Part shown: positions 20,756-29,196 of the stretch, in pieces
Layout of the letters: every line of letters begins with the position of its first letter
Position numbering within the stretch: the first letter of the stretch is position 1
Assembly: GCF_001984125.1 (NCBI RefSeq)
Contig: NZ_MTQL01000006.1
Span: 1-64,000 of the forward strand
DNA length: 64,000 nt
From: Leifsonia sp. ALI-44-B
GTDB taxonomy: Bacteria > Actinomycetota > Actinomycetes > Actinomycetales > Microbacteriaceae
Direction of reading: 5' to 3'
Program-made: the position numbers and the translations under genes
The notes under the pieces: generated by a model
What the model was told of the DNA's origin: nothing
The model's input: only the letters and a program-made list of their open reading frames with translations
Database searches by the model: none

Positions 20756-21469
20756 TTAGGCCGAGACGGGCGCCGGCCACCAGGCCGGCAGGAGCGACAT
20801 GACGGCCGCCGCATAGGCCTCGGCGTCGGTGTCGTCGCCCAGCGCCCACTGCTCGATGGACGCCATGGTGCCGCCCGCGAAGTAAGCGGCGGCGATCTCG
20901 GCCGAACCCGCCGGTGACATCTCGACGCCGGCCTCGCGCCAGAAGTCGAGGGCGATGGCGATGCGTTTGTGCAGCGTCGACACGAGGATGCGTCGGAATC
21001 CGGCATCGTTTTTCGCCAGGAACAGCGCGCGATAGGCGGGGCGCTCCTCACTCACGTGGGCGAGGATCTGGCGCAGCGACTCCTGGTAGCTGGCGCTCAC
21101 GACCGACGGGTGCGCGAGACTGTCGCGGGTGACGTCTACCGTGGCGAGGCGATCGACGATGCGCCCGAAGATGTCGGCCGCCAGCTCTTCGATTCCGCGG
21201 TAGTGGCCGTAGAACGTGGTGCGGTGCACATCGGCCGCCCGGCACAGCTCGGCGACGCCGATGTCGTTCAGGTCTTTGTGTTCGAGCAGCTCGAGCAGCG
21301 CCGTGGTGAGGGCGCGCAGGGTGCGTGCGGTGCGAGGCTCGTCAGACGGCGGCGTGCCGATATCGCGCAGAGAAATGATGGATGCGGTCATCTCCCCATT
21401 ATCCGACGGGGCTGCGGTGGGCTCGCCGTGGCCGTGGCCGTGGCCGTGCTCGCGCCGGCGCTCACGCAT
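20756..21469 (-). CDS. TetR-family transcriptional regulator
   Basis: About 237 residues from ATG 21469. The helix-turn-helix is GVAELCRAADVHRTTFYGHY; the rest is a helical ligand/dimer domain. The start is uncertain: ATG 21469 overlaps the stop of the upstream SRPBCC gene (ATGCGTGA), which suggests coupling, and adds a His-Gly repeat leader (HGHGHGHG); ATG 21391 would give a conventional 211-residue protein but its purine-rich ggggag touches the start codon. It probably controls itself and the SRPBCC gene. Confidence 0.82.
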   Translation of the reverse strand: MRERRREHGHGHGHGEPTAAPSDNGEMTASIISLRDIGTPPSDEPRTARTLRALTTALLELLEHKDLNDIGVAELCRAADVHRTTFYGHYRGIEELAADIFGRIVDRLATVDVTRDSLAHPSVVSASYQESLRQILAHVSEERPAYRALFLAKNDAGFRRILVSTLHKRIAIALDFWREAGVEMSPAGSAEIAAAYFAGGTMASIEQWALGDDTDAEAYAAAVMSLLPAWWPAPVSA

Positions 21470-21953
21470 CGTCAAGGGACGTCACGCGTGCGCGCATCGG
21501 TGAACCGGTCTCGACATAGGTCTTCAGGTTGCTGAGCAAGTAGGGCCAGCCTGCCGCAACCTCCTGCGCCCGCTCGAAACCGCCGGGGATGCCCGTGTGG
21601 TCGAGGCAGACGCGCGTGAGCCCGCCCTCGTCGGTGACCGTCCACGACACCTCCCCGGCCGGTGCGACCTGTTCGGAGCCGTCGCGCGACCAATGGGCCT
21701 CGAACGTCATCGACCAGGAGTTCGGCTCGTCGTAGGAGGTGATCACTCCGGCGATATCTACGGTGCCATCGTGGGCGAGATAGTGGATGGGGCTGCCGAC
21801 CGCCCAATCGGTGCTGATGTAGCTGTCGAAGAACCACCGCTCGACGCGATCGGATTCGACGATGCTCGCCCAGACCTCGGCGGCGGGTGCGGCGATGACC
21901 ACCTCGTAGTCGCAGTCTGTCGTCGAGAGCGTGTCGTTCGTGCGCCAGGTCAT
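21462..21953 (-). CDS. SRPBCC/AHSA1-family ligand-binding protein
   Basis: 163 residues. The start at 21953 has a perfect aggagg site. The sequence CDYEVVIAAPAAEVWASIVE, then WFFDSYISTDWAVGSPIHY, and the closing GWPYLLSNLKTYVETG are typical of AHSA1-like START-superfamily proteins that bind hydrophobic ligands. The exact role is unknown. Its stop overlaps the tetR-like start, so the pair forms a small operon. Confidence 0.82.
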   Translation of the reverse strand: MTWRTNDTLSTTDCDYEVVIAAPAAEVWASIVESDRVERWFFDSYISTDWAVGSPIHYLAHDGTVDIAGVITSYDEPNSWSMTFEAHWSRDGSEQVAPAGEVSWTVTDEGGLTRVCLDHTGIPGGFERAQEVAAGWPYLLSNLKTYVETGSPMRARVTSLDDA

Positions 21954-22052
21954 GCGTCCTCCTGTGGAGCGTGGAGTGCTGCGAAAGTTGCCGTTGGTCA
22001 ACCATACGGCCGCCTGGAGGTCGCACGGGACGACGGCATGGCCAGTAGTCGG

Positions 22053-23354
22053 TTAACGCGACCCCCAGGCCGTGAGGAGCTGAGCTTCATCGGCGTCCAA
22101 GAGACCCGCCCGCGGGTTGTTACGTGCCGCGGTGTCGGTGTCGGTGTCGGTGTCCTTGTCGGTGTTGGTGTCGGCGTCCTTGTCCGACTCCTCGCCCGTG
22201 ACCGCGCTGGAGGCTGCCGGAGGAGAGCTTGCGGCCTTCTCGGCGCTCAGGATGTCGGTCAGCGTGTCGGCGAGGGGGCGCAGCTGCATCCCCGCCTCGA
22301 GGGCTCGCGAGACGTCGCGGTCGTTCATGCCCCACCAGTCGCGGTCGTCGATCCAGAGCGGGAGGCTGCGCGGGCCGGCCCACGGGGAGACGCCGTGGTC
22401 GAGCAGCCAGCGTTCGTCGACCTCCACGACCGGGCCCGTGTAGTCGGCGACCTGGCGCGCGACCGCGAGGTGCTCCGAGAAGGGGAGGCCGGGGCTGGTT
22501 GCGTTGAAGACTCCTCGGATGCCGCGCTCGACGACCCTGACGATGAACTGGGCGAGATCGCGCACATCGATGAGGGCCGTCGGCAGGTCGGGGACCGCGG
22601 GTGCGAGAACCGGGCGCTGGGCGCCGGTCGGGGGCATCCGCTCGTTGTCGGACGGGTGTGCAACCAGCGTCGTTGTGGACGTGCCTTCGGCCGCGCGCGC
22701 GAAACGGGTGGGCCAGTAGGTGCTGCGGCCCGTCGGATCGCCGGGGCCGCCGATCAGGCCGGGGCGGATGAGGGTGCTGCGGTCGGGGCCGAAGGCTGCC
22801 CGGACGGCTCGCTCGGCGGCGGCTTTCGCGACGCCGTAGGGCACGTCGGCGGCAGGGGTTGCGGGGTCGGGATCGGGGAAGGTGGCGGCATTCTCGTCGG
22901 CGTTGCGTTCCGATTGGCTGGCGTAGGCGCTCGTCGAGGAGACGAAGAGGTAGGCGTCGGCGTGGGGCTCGAGGGCCACGACGGCGGCTCGCACCTGTTC
23001 GAGGGAGCGGGAGAGGTCGATCACCGCATCCCAGCGTTCGGCCGATGGCGCGGGAGCAGAGGACTCGGGAGCAGAGAACTCGGAGGGAGGGAACTCGGAG
23101 GTAGAGGGATCGGAGGCAGAGGGGCTGCCGCTTGAGGAGGCATTCGCAAGGTTGGGGCGCGGCTCGGATGTCGGGGGCACGACGCCGGCGTAGGCATCCG
23201 GCTGGTCGCGGTCGGCGCTGATGAAGCGGGCACCTGTGGGCACACGACCCGACTCACCGCGAGCGAGGCACGTGACCTCGTGCCCCGAAGCGAGTGCCGC
23301 CGTGACGATCTCGCCGCCCAACCAAGCCGTTCCGCCCAAAACGAGGATTCTCAT
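22053..23354 (-). CDS. NAD-dependent epimerase/dehydratase-like protein
   Basis: 433 residues from ATG 23354. The Rossmann start MRILVLGGTAWLGGEIVTAAL and a VSSTSAYASQS active-site strand followed by YGVAKAAAERAV place it in the extended SDR family; isoflavone reductase-like members share this form. Two low-complexity segments are unusual: a Ser/Pro/Glu-rich loop of about 50 residues near position 60, and a C-terminal (Lys/Thr-Asp)n tract coded by a ggtgtc-type hexamer array. Substrate unknown. Confidence 0.78.
   Translation of the reverse strand: MRILVLGGTAWLGGEIVTAALASGHEVTCLARGESGRVPTGARFISADRDQPDAYAGVVPPTSEPRPNLANASSSGSPSASDPSTSEFPPSEFSAPESSAPAPSAERWDAVIDLSRSLEQVRAAVVALEPHADAYLFVSSTSAYASQSERNADENAATFPDPDPATPAADVPYGVAKAAAERAVRAAFGPDRSTLIRPGLIGGPGDPTGRSTYWPTRFARAAEGTSTTTLVAHPSDNERMPPTGAQRPVLAPAVPDLPTALIDVRDLAQFIVRVVERGIRGVFNATSPGLPFSEHLAVARQVADYTGPVVEVDERWLLDHGVSPWAGPRSLPLWIDDRDWWGMNDRDVSRALEAGMQLRPLADTLTDILSAEKAASSPPAASSAVTGEESDKDADTNTDKDTDTDTDTAARNNPRAGLLDADEAQLLTAWGSR
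22131..22184 (-). repeat. Hexanucleotide repeat coding a Thr-Asp/Lys-Asp tract
   Basis: Nine hexamers related to ggtgtc (the first four perfect) in the 3' part of the epimerase-like gene. They encode a (T/K-D) tract in the tail. This is the second GC-rich in-frame hexamer array in the window. Confidence 0.85.
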
Positions 23355-23446
23355 GGGGTCAGTCAAGCAAGGTGCGGCGTCGGTCGGGGCCCGGTTCGCT
23401 GACGGCAGACCTAGCGCGGCGCGACCGTTGGCGGCATAGTCGGAGC

Positions 23447-24025
23447 ATGGATCACAAGGAACAGCTGCACGGATATCTGAAAGTCAGGCGGGCCGACCTG
23501 CTCGGCAAGCTCGACGGGCTCAGTGAATATGACGCCCGGCGGCCGCTCGTGCCCACCGGCACCAACCTGATCGGCCTCGTCAAACACGTCGCCAGCACGC
23601 AGCTGGGCTACTTCACCGATGTGTTCCGGCGCCCCGCCGACCGCCCGATCGCGTGGGACATGACGACCGACGCCGATATGTGGGCCACGGCCGACGAGTC
23701 GCTCGCCGAGATCATCGAGTTTCACCACTACTCGAACGAGCAGACCGACGCTACCATCCAGGCCCTCGACATCGACGCGCCGGGCCGCGTGCCGTGGTGG
23801 CCGGGGGAGCGCGGCAAGGTGACACTGCATCAGATTCTCGTGCACATGACGGTCGAGACGTCGCGTCACGCGGGGCACGCCGACATCCTGCGCGAACTCA
23901 TCGACGGCTCGGTCGGCAACGGGCCTAACGACCCGAACATCTCGACGACGGATGCCGCGCACTGGGTTCAGATGCACGCCAAGATCGAGCGTGCGGCGCG
24001 CGAGGCGGCGGGGCGGGTGGAATAG
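23447..24025 (+). CDS. DinB-family (DUF664) metal-binding protein
   Basis: 192 residues. A four-helix bundle of the DinB type, with the His residues of the putative metal site in LIGLVKHVASTQLGYF, IIEFHHYSNEQTDA and HQILVHMTVETSRHAGHADI. Many members are bacillithiol/mycothiol-dependent transferases; mycothiol use is only inference here. ATG 23447 follows CATAGT by 6 bases, so the mRNA may be leaderless. It is divergent from the epimerase-like gene. Confidence 0.85.
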   Translation: MDHKEQLHGYLKVRRADLLGKLDGLSEYDARRPLVPTGTNLIGLVKHVASTQLGYFTDVFRRPADRPIAWDMTTDADMWATADESLAEIIEFHHYSNEQTDATIQALDIDAPGRVPWWPGERGKVTLHQILVHMTVETSRHAGHADILRELIDGSVGNGPNDPNISTTDAAHWVQMHAKIERAAREAAGRVE

Positions 24026-24112
24026 GCGCGCTCGACGCGGCCGAAGCGGCGGCTGACGGGCCCTCCCGACGAACAGGGCACAACTACCCCTTCCTCAACC
24101 ACCCGCTCCCTG

Positions 24113-24125
24113 GCACTCTGAGTGC
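24113..24125. promoter_or_regulatory. Palindrome GCACTC-T-GAGTGC upstream of the propeller gene
   Basis: A perfect inverted repeat (gcactc, one base, gagtgc) about 50 bases before the secreted propeller gene. The half-sites resemble the CIRCE element of HrcA, but CIRCE has a nine-base spacer. A regulator site is possible; no promoter is obvious. Confidence 0.4.
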
Positions 24126-24176
24126 GAGCCCCGATCGGTGGGCTCATTCGGACCGTCACGTCTAAAGGGGAACGCT

Positions 24177-25472
24177 GTGAAGAGAAGGTCTCTACAAATT
24201 TTGGCCGCGGGGGCTGCCGCTGCTCTCACCCTGGCCCTCGTGCCAGCCATCGCCGCCACCGCGGCTACGACGATCACGAGCAACGGGAACATTTATCACG
24301 GCTACGGATACACCATCAAACCGGATGGCACGTCGACAGGTATCGCGAAGTACGCGGGTGCCACGTATTACGACCAGAACATCTCGTTCTCGCCCGACGG
24401 CGGCCGCATCGTCTTCACGTCTCAACCGGCGGCTGGTCAGCCGACGAACGTAGTCACCGCCAACGCGGACTACACCAACCGCAAGACCATTTTCAGCGGC
24501 GAAAGCTTCAGCACCAACTATCCGCTGGCCCCCGTCTGGTCGCCGAACGGCGAGCGGATCGCCTACGTCGTGAGCTCAGATAACGCCCAGTCGCGGATCG
24601 TCACAACAAACCCCGACGGCACGGCCAAGAAGGAAGTCACCAACGTCGCTGATATGCCGAGCGTCTCCCGCTACGTATCGTGGTACCCCGACTCCGACCG
24701 CGTGCTGTATGTCAACAAGACGAACCAGCTGTGCACGATTTCGACGACAACCAGCGCGAAGACCTGCGCCAATCTGCCGAGCCAAGCGGTGACGGGTGCT
24801 GAATCCAGCTCGCCGTTCCGGGCACCGAAAGTCTCGCCCGACGGCTCCTCCGTTCTCCTGACACTGTGGCGGGGCGAGACCACCCAGCGTCTCGACGTGG
24901 CCCGTGTCTCGGTCAGTGGAACAAACTTCGTGAACCTCACCGCGGCCATGAATCTGCACCAGGCCACCGACCCGGTCTGGTCACCTGACGGATCCTCGGT
25001 TGCGTTCACGTACGCCCCCGCCGTGCAGGCCCAACCCCAGCAGGTCGCGGTCATGTCGAAGAATGGCACCAACCTGCGCTTGCTGGCGGCGACAACCGGT
25101 TACGCGAGCTCGATCGCCTGGCAGCCGAAGGTCACCGCCGTCAACGACCCCAGCGCGCTCGCGGTGACCCGCGTGGGCTACTGCGGCAACGATGGTGGAA
25201 CCGACGCGTGGCTCAACCTCAAGGCGACGTGGAAGGCGGACCCGAAAGCATCCGTCGCCACCTACCGCCTCTATGAAAACGGCACGCTCATCAAAAACAT
25301 CCCGAACACGCGTCTCAACGTGGGCACGCTCTCGACGAGCTTCTCGAGCACCCACTGGTGGGCGATGGATGCGAAGACGCTCGTCTACACGGTGAAGGGT
25401 GTCACTGCCGCGGGGGTTGAGACAGGGCCGTCGAACACTGTGACGATCAACGTTCCCGCTTTGGATTGTTGA
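24177..25472 (+). CDS. Secreted TolB-like beta-propeller protein
   Basis: 431 residues from GTG 24177, with aaagggga 5 bases upstream. A Sec signal peptide (KRRSLQILAAG..., cleaved near ATAAT) leads to five PD40/WD40-like repeats: ISFSPDGGRIVFTSQ, PVWSPNGERIAYVVS, WYPDSDRVLYVN, KVSPDGSSVLLTLW, PVWSPDGSSVAFTY. The last 100 residues form a fibronectin-III-like domain. It is probably a cell-surface or secreted binding protein; no catalytic residues are seen. A terminator follows. Confidence 0.82.
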   Translation: MKRRSLQILAAGAAAALTLALVPAIAATAATTITSNGNIYHGYGYTIKPDGTSTGIAKYAGATYYDQNISFSPDGGRIVFTSQPAAGQPTNVVTANADYTNRKTIFSGESFSTNYPLAPVWSPNGERIAYVVSSDNAQSRIVTTNPDGTAKKEVTNVADMPSVSRYVSWYPDSDRVLYVNKTNQLCTISTTTSAKTCANLPSQAVTGAESSSPFRAPKVSPDGSSVLLTLWRGETTQRLDVARVSVSGTNFVNLTAAMNLHQATDPVWSPDGSSVAFTYAPAVQAQPQQVAVMSKNGTNLRLLAATTGYASSIAWQPKVTAVNDPSALAVTRVGYCGNDGGTDAWLNLKATWKADPKASVATYRLYENGTLIKNIPNTRLNVGTLSTSFSSTHWWAMDAKTLVYTVKGVTAAGVETGPSNTVTINVPALDC

Positions 25473-25488
25473 GCGGTTGAATCTCGGG

Positions 25489-25525
25489 CGAGCCCGGCTG
25501 ACGCGCAAGGCGCCGGTCGGGCTCG
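25489..25525 (+). terminator. Intrinsic terminator after the propeller gene
   Basis: Arms cgagcccg (25489-25496) and cgggctcg (25518-25525), with further partial pairing inside, followed by ttctt. It lies just downstream of the stop and before the convergent EamA gene. Confidence 0.55.
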
Positions 25526-25548
25526 TTCTTGTGTGCGGGATGTGCCGG

Positions 25549-26502
25549 TCAGAGTGTCGGTCGTCGGTCAGACATCCGCCTTGTCATCTCGTGTCTGCGG
25601 GGCGCCTGCTTTGCTCGTATCGGCTGGGGATCGCCGGCTTCCCCCGTCGCCGCCCGTGCCGACCGTTGCTGGCCGACGAAGACGCCGAGAAGGACCAGGA
25701 TGACGCCGCCGATCTGGATGAGCGTCAGAGGTTCGGCCGCGAAGATCGTGCCGAGGAGCACGCCCGTGACGGGGTTGAGGAGGCCGATGACGCCGACCGT
25801 TCCGGCGCTCAGGCGTTTGAGGCCCGTGAACCAGCACCAGAATGCCAGGGCCGTCGCGATCACGCTGACGTAGGCGAAGCCGAGGATGGCTCCCGTGTCG
25901 AGCGCCGGGGGAGCGCCCTCGAATGCGAGCGCCGCGATCGTCAAAGCGCCTCCTCCCGCGAGTAGCTGCCAGGCCGTCAGTGACAGGACGGGGATGTCGC
26001 TCGCCCACCTCTTCGAGAGTACGTAGCCGAGCGCCGACATGACCATGGCGCTCGCCGAAGCGACGACACCCCAGGCGTTGACCCCCGTGGACGAGGTGGC
26101 GACGATGAGGAGCACGCCCAGCATCCCGATCACTGCGCCGGCGACCACGCGGGGCACGGGGCGTTCCGAGGCGAGGGCCCAGGCGAGGCCGATCATGACG
26201 AGAGGCCCGGCGGCCATGATGCTCGCGGCGACGCTCGAGGGCAGCAGTTGCGCGGCCACATAGAGCAGCACGAAGAACGCGCCGACGTTGAGGATGCCGA
26301 GCACCGCCGATCTCCACCACCACACGCCGCGCGGCCGGCGTCGGGCGAGCAGCATGAGCAGGACGCCGGCGGGGAGTGCGCGGATGGCGGCTCCCCAGAG
26401 CGGGCTGTCGGCGGGGAGGAGTTGTTTCGTCACGAAGTAGGTGCTGCCCCACGCGATGGGTGCGACAGCGGTGATCAGGACCCAGCGCCATTTATCTTCC
26501 AT
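25549..26502 (-). CDS. EamA/DMT-family transporter
   Basis: 317 residues from ATG 26502 with ten predicted membrane helices in two EamA repeats (WVLITAVAPIAWGSTYFVTK in repeat 1; ASASAMVMSALGYVLSKRW in repeat 2). It is probably an exporter of a metabolite or drug; substrate unknown. The start codon lies inside a perfect 12-bp palindrome and no ribosome site is present, so the message may be leaderless and directly repressible. It diverges from a MarR regulator. A basic 30-residue tail ends the protein. Confidence 0.88.
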   Translation of the reverse strand: MEDKWRWVLITAVAPIAWGSTYFVTKQLLPADSPLWGAAIRALPAGVLLMLLARRRPRGVWWWRSAVLGILNVGAFFVLLYVAAQLLPSSVAASIMAAGPLVMIGLAWALASERPVPRVVAGAVIGMLGVLLIVATSSTGVNAWGVVASASAMVMSALGYVLSKRWASDIPVLSLTAWQLLAGGGALTIAALAFEGAPPALDTGAILGFAYVSVIATALAFWCWFTGLKRLSAGTVGVIGLLNPVTGVLLGTIFAAEPLTLIQIGGVILVLLGVFVGQQRSARAATGEAGDPQPIRAKQAPRRHEMTRRMSDRRPTL

Positions 26503-26507
26503 GGAAG
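26496..26507. promoter_or_regulatory. Operator palindrome over the EamA start codon
   Basis: Perfect palindrome cttccatggaag, covering the EamA ATG. It shares the CTTCC/GGAAG half-sites with the larger palindrome 5 bases away, so both are likely sites of the divergent MarR protein. Confidence 0.7.
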
Positions 26508-26511
26508 TTAA

Positions 26512-26533
26512 TATACCTTCCTGGGAAGGTATA
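26512..26533. promoter_or_regulatory. 22-bp perfect MarR-type operator
   Basis: Perfect inverted repeat: arm tataccttcc, a TG centre, then the exact complement. Length and two-fold symmetry are typical for MarR dimers. The right arm includes the likely -10 box TATAGT (26530-26535) of the marR gene, and on the other strand a TATATT lies 7 bases before the EamA start. Binding here would shut both promoters. Confidence 0.8.
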
Positions 26534-26541
26534 GTGAACGC

Positions 26542-27135
26542 ATGAGTGTGAAATCGGGTTCCCCGCGCGATGATGCCAAGGACCGTGCTGGGCGCGAGGG
26601 GCGTGCTGTGCGCGACGACCGTGCTGAGCTCGAGGTACGTGACGGCCGAGGCGACCATGTCGCCCGCATCCAGGCCGAGTGGGAACGCGAGCGCCCTGAC
26701 CTCGACGTTTCGCCGCAGGGAGTCTTCGGGCGCCTGCATCGACTCGCGGCGCTCCTGACGGACGAGATCACGGTCGTCTATCGCGAACACGGCCTCACCG
26801 AGGGGGAATTCGACGTGCTGGCCGCCCTGCGCCGCGCCGGTGAACCCTTTGAGCGAGCACCCGGCGAACTCGCCCAGCACACCATGGTCACGACCGGTGC
26901 GATGAGCAAACGCATCGACCGGCTCGAGGGGGCCGGACTGGTCACGCGCCGGGCCTCGTCCGAGGATGGGCGCGGGCGCGTGGTGGCCCTGACGGTCGAG
27001 GGGCGGCGCGTGATCGACGCGGCGTTCACCGACCACATCGCGAACGAGCATCGCCTGCTCGAGGGCATGTCCGCGGCGGATGTTACGCAGCTCGAGTCTC
27101 TGCTCGCACAGTGGTTGGCCCGCGTCGATGGCTGA
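26542..27135 (+). CDS. MarR-family transcriptional regulator
   Basis: 197 residues. The winged helix-turn-helix reads LTEGEFDVLAALRRAGEP, then APGELAQHTMVTTGAMSKRI, with the wing DRLEGAGLVTRRASSEDGRG. A charged N-terminal extension of about 40 residues precedes the usual start of the family. ATG 26542 follows TATAGT by 6 bases with no ribosome site, so it is probably leaderless. The operators between it and the EamA gene suggest repression of the transporter and itself. Confidence 0.9.
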   Translation: MSVKSGSPRDDAKDRAGREGRAVRDDRAELEVRDGRGDHVARIQAEWERERPDLDVSPQGVFGRLHRLAALLTDEITVVYREHGLTEGEFDVLAALRRAGEPFERAPGELAQHTMVTTGAMSKRIDRLEGAGLVTRRASSEDGRGRVVALTVEGRRVIDAAFTDHIANEHRLLEGMSAADVTQLESLLAQWLARVDG

Positions 27136-27228
27136 GTACCCGCCTCGTTACAATCTCGAGCGTTTTCCCGCAAGCATCCCGCCCCGACACGCCGACGCGC
27201 TAGTGTGCTGATGACATGAGGGGGAGTC

Positions 27229-27900
27229 ATGAGCGCATCTGAGCGCCCGAGCGAGGCCGCACTGTGGCGCGCCGGGTGGCGGCTTGCCGCGGGGTATGTG
27301 CCCTACGTGCTGCGGGGGCGTCGGCGGAAACTGGCGATCGTGGTGGGTTTCGCGGTCGCGCTCTTCGTCGCGGCTGCATCCGTCGGATTCGATGTGCTCC
27401 TATCGGGTGGGCTGAATGCGGTCAGCGTGGGATGGGCTGCGGTTGCAGCCGGGGGAGCCGCACTTGCTGCTGTGTCCCTCACGATCAGCAGTGCATCAAT
27501 GCTCGAGTCCGAACTGCAGCCGCTTCCTCGAACGACTTCGCCCGTAGACCGGGCGCGCAGTCGCGCTCTGCGTCGCAACCCCTTCACCGCGCCGCAGTCT
27601 GACGATGCGACCCTCATGCGGGTTACCGATTCGCTTCGGGCGCATCGAGCGACACTCTCGGCGGGCGTCGCCGGCAATGGCGTGTTCATCGGTTTGTGGG
27701 TCGTGCTCGTTACGACAAACGTTTCGGCTAGTGGCGAGATCAGCGTGGTCGGCTGGGTTTTGGCAGCAACGGTTCTCGTCTTTGTCGGCGTCCAGGTGTT
27801 CAGCGTTCGAATGCTCGGTCTCACGGCCTGGCGTCTCAGCGTCATCGAACCCGTCGCGCGCCAAAGATTCGGCCACCCATCCCCAGTGACGAGTGGCTGA
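27229..27900 (+). CDS. Four-helix membrane protein, array member 1
   Basis: 223 residues, with a strong gggggag site. The N-terminal amphipathic motif ALWRAGWRLAAGYVPYVLRG is followed by two membrane helices (about 38-58 and 65-88), a charged cytoplasmic-looking loop of about 60 residues, and two more helices (147-167, 171-192). No known domain is recognised. It is the first of six tandem genes of the same size and topology, four of them with the W-x-x-GW motif clearly. Confidence 0.72.
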   Translation: MSASERPSEAALWRAGWRLAAGYVPYVLRGRRRKLAIVVGFAVALFVAAASVGFDVLLSGGLNAVSVGWAAVAAGGAALAAVSLTISSASMLESELQPLPRTTSPVDRARSRALRRNPFTAPQSDDATLMRVTDSLRAHRATLSAGVAGNGVFIGLWVVLVTTNVSASGEISVVGWVLAATVLVFVGVQVFSVRMLGLTAWRLSVIEPVARQRFGHPSPVTSG

Positions 27901-27937
27901 ACGGATGCCTAAGCGCGCGACTCGAGAAGGGACCGCG

Positions 27938-28657
27938 ATGTCTCGCAGTGACGTGTCGCCGAGCGGTTGGTGGAGCGAGGGTTGGCGACTGATCGCCGTT
28001 TACGTGAGACGGGTGTTTCCGCATCCGGCTGGTCGACGGGTTGTGATCGTTGGAGCGGTCGGAGCGCTGGTCGGTGTCGTGGGCGGGTTGCTGTTGAGCG
28101 GTCTGTTCGCCCGGATTGACTCGTCTAATTCATCGATCGTCCAGTCGGTCGCAATGGTCGTGACGTTGGGTGTGTTCTTCGGTGCACTTGCGATCACCTG
28201 CGCCGCATCCATCCGCCTGATCGGGGCAATGGAGAGGGACACCAGGCCGCGAGCGCTCGAACGCGCCGAGGAACGCCAGGTGCGGATGCTGGTGGTGCAC
28301 CCCGAGAGGGGCCAGGATGCTGAAGCGGGGCTCATCGACGTTGCCCGAGACCGTTTGCGCATGTCCCAGCGCACTGCGCCGAGAGGGCTCATCGCGGTTG
28401 CGCTCGGGCTCATTCTCTACACGTCCTACAACGTGATGCTGCTCGTTCAAGATGACGCTTCGATGTATAACTTGCGCCTCGTGGCGGGTGCCGTGCTCAT
28501 CGTGGTCGGGGGTGCGAGCCTCTTCCTGGGCTTCCGCTCGCTCGGTCGCTCAACGGCCCGCATCGCTGCGCTCGAGGCGCTCCTCCACGAGAGATCAGCG
28601 TCGCCCTCCGCATCCGAAGCTTCTTCGACTACGGCGGAGGGGGAGTCTCGACAGTGA
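27938..28657 (+). CDS. Four-helix membrane protein, array member 2
   Basis: 239 residues from ATG 27938 with gagaaggga upstream. N-terminal motif GWWSEGWRLIAVYVRRVF, then helix pairs near 43-63/75-98 and 155-173/180-198, separated by a charged loop. Function unknown. The stop overlaps the next start as GTGA, showing translational coupling. Confidence 0.72.
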   Translation: MSRSDVSPSGWWSEGWRLIAVYVRRVFPHPAGRRVVIVGAVGALVGVVGGLLLSGLFARIDSSNSSIVQSVAMVVTLGVFFGALAITCAASIRLIGAMERDTRPRALERAEERQVRMLVVHPERGQDAEAGLIDVARDRLRMSQRTAPRGLIAVALGLILYTSYNVMLLVQDDASMYNLRLVAGAVLIVVGGASLFLGFRSLGRSTARIAALEALLHERSASPSASEASSTTAEGESRQ

Positions 28658-29193
28658 CGCAAGATCCAATTTCATCCCGGTCTTCGCGCTTCGAGGGTCC
28701 GCATCATTCCAGCTTCTGGAGGCGCGTCCCACCTGAATACCTGGTGGGCGCAATGGTCACCACCGTCGTGCTCATCGTGCTGAACCGCATCAACCCCGAT
28801 GTTCACCTGTCGCTCGTGGTGCTGCCAGTCCTGCCCCTAGTTCTTCACTACGTCGTGGTTCGCCGAGCCGACCGCCAACGCGGACCCGGGTCTGAGCGAC
28901 CCAACATCGAGCCGCGGCGCCTGCACGTCAGCCTCGCCCTCGTCGCCTTCTCCGTCGCTGCGGTGACAATCGGCAGCAGCATCATGGTGGGCGTATGGCT
29001 TGCGGCGACCTCGTCATCATGGACGGCCAACGCCTCGGCTTGGATGTGGGCGGGCGCCGCAACGTTCGCCCTCGTCATCCCGGCGGCGATCGCGCTCTGG
29101 GCAGTGAACCGCCGCGCAACCGCACCCTCGTCTGAGAACCCGAGCAGCGCCCCGGCTTCGGGCGGCAGCCCTCACGATCACAGGATGGTCTGA
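28654..29193 (+). CDS. Four-helix membrane protein, array member 3 (diverged)
   Basis: 179 residues from a GTG with ggagggggag upstream. It keeps four membrane helices (YLVGAMVTTVVLIVLNRI; LSLVVLPVLPLVLHYVVV; two more after residue 90) but lacks the WW-x-x-GW start and has a shorter central loop. It may be a diverged paralogue or an unrelated protein inserted into the array. The stop is 3 bases before the next ATG. Confidence 0.65.
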   Translation: MTQDPISSRSSRFEGPHHSSFWRRVPPEYLVGAMVTTVVLIVLNRINPDVHLSLVVLPVLPLVLHYVVVRRADRQRGPGSERPNIEPRRLHVSLALVAFSVAAVTIGSSIMVGVWLAATSSSWTANASAWMWAGAATFALVIPAAIALWAVNRRATAPSSENPSSAPASGGSPHDHRMV

Positions 29194-29196
29194 ACC

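Noticed and set aside
24113-24125. CIRCE/HrcA element upstream of the propeller gene
   Set aside because: Half-sites fit, but the spacer is 1 base instead of 9; kept only as an unnamed palindrome.
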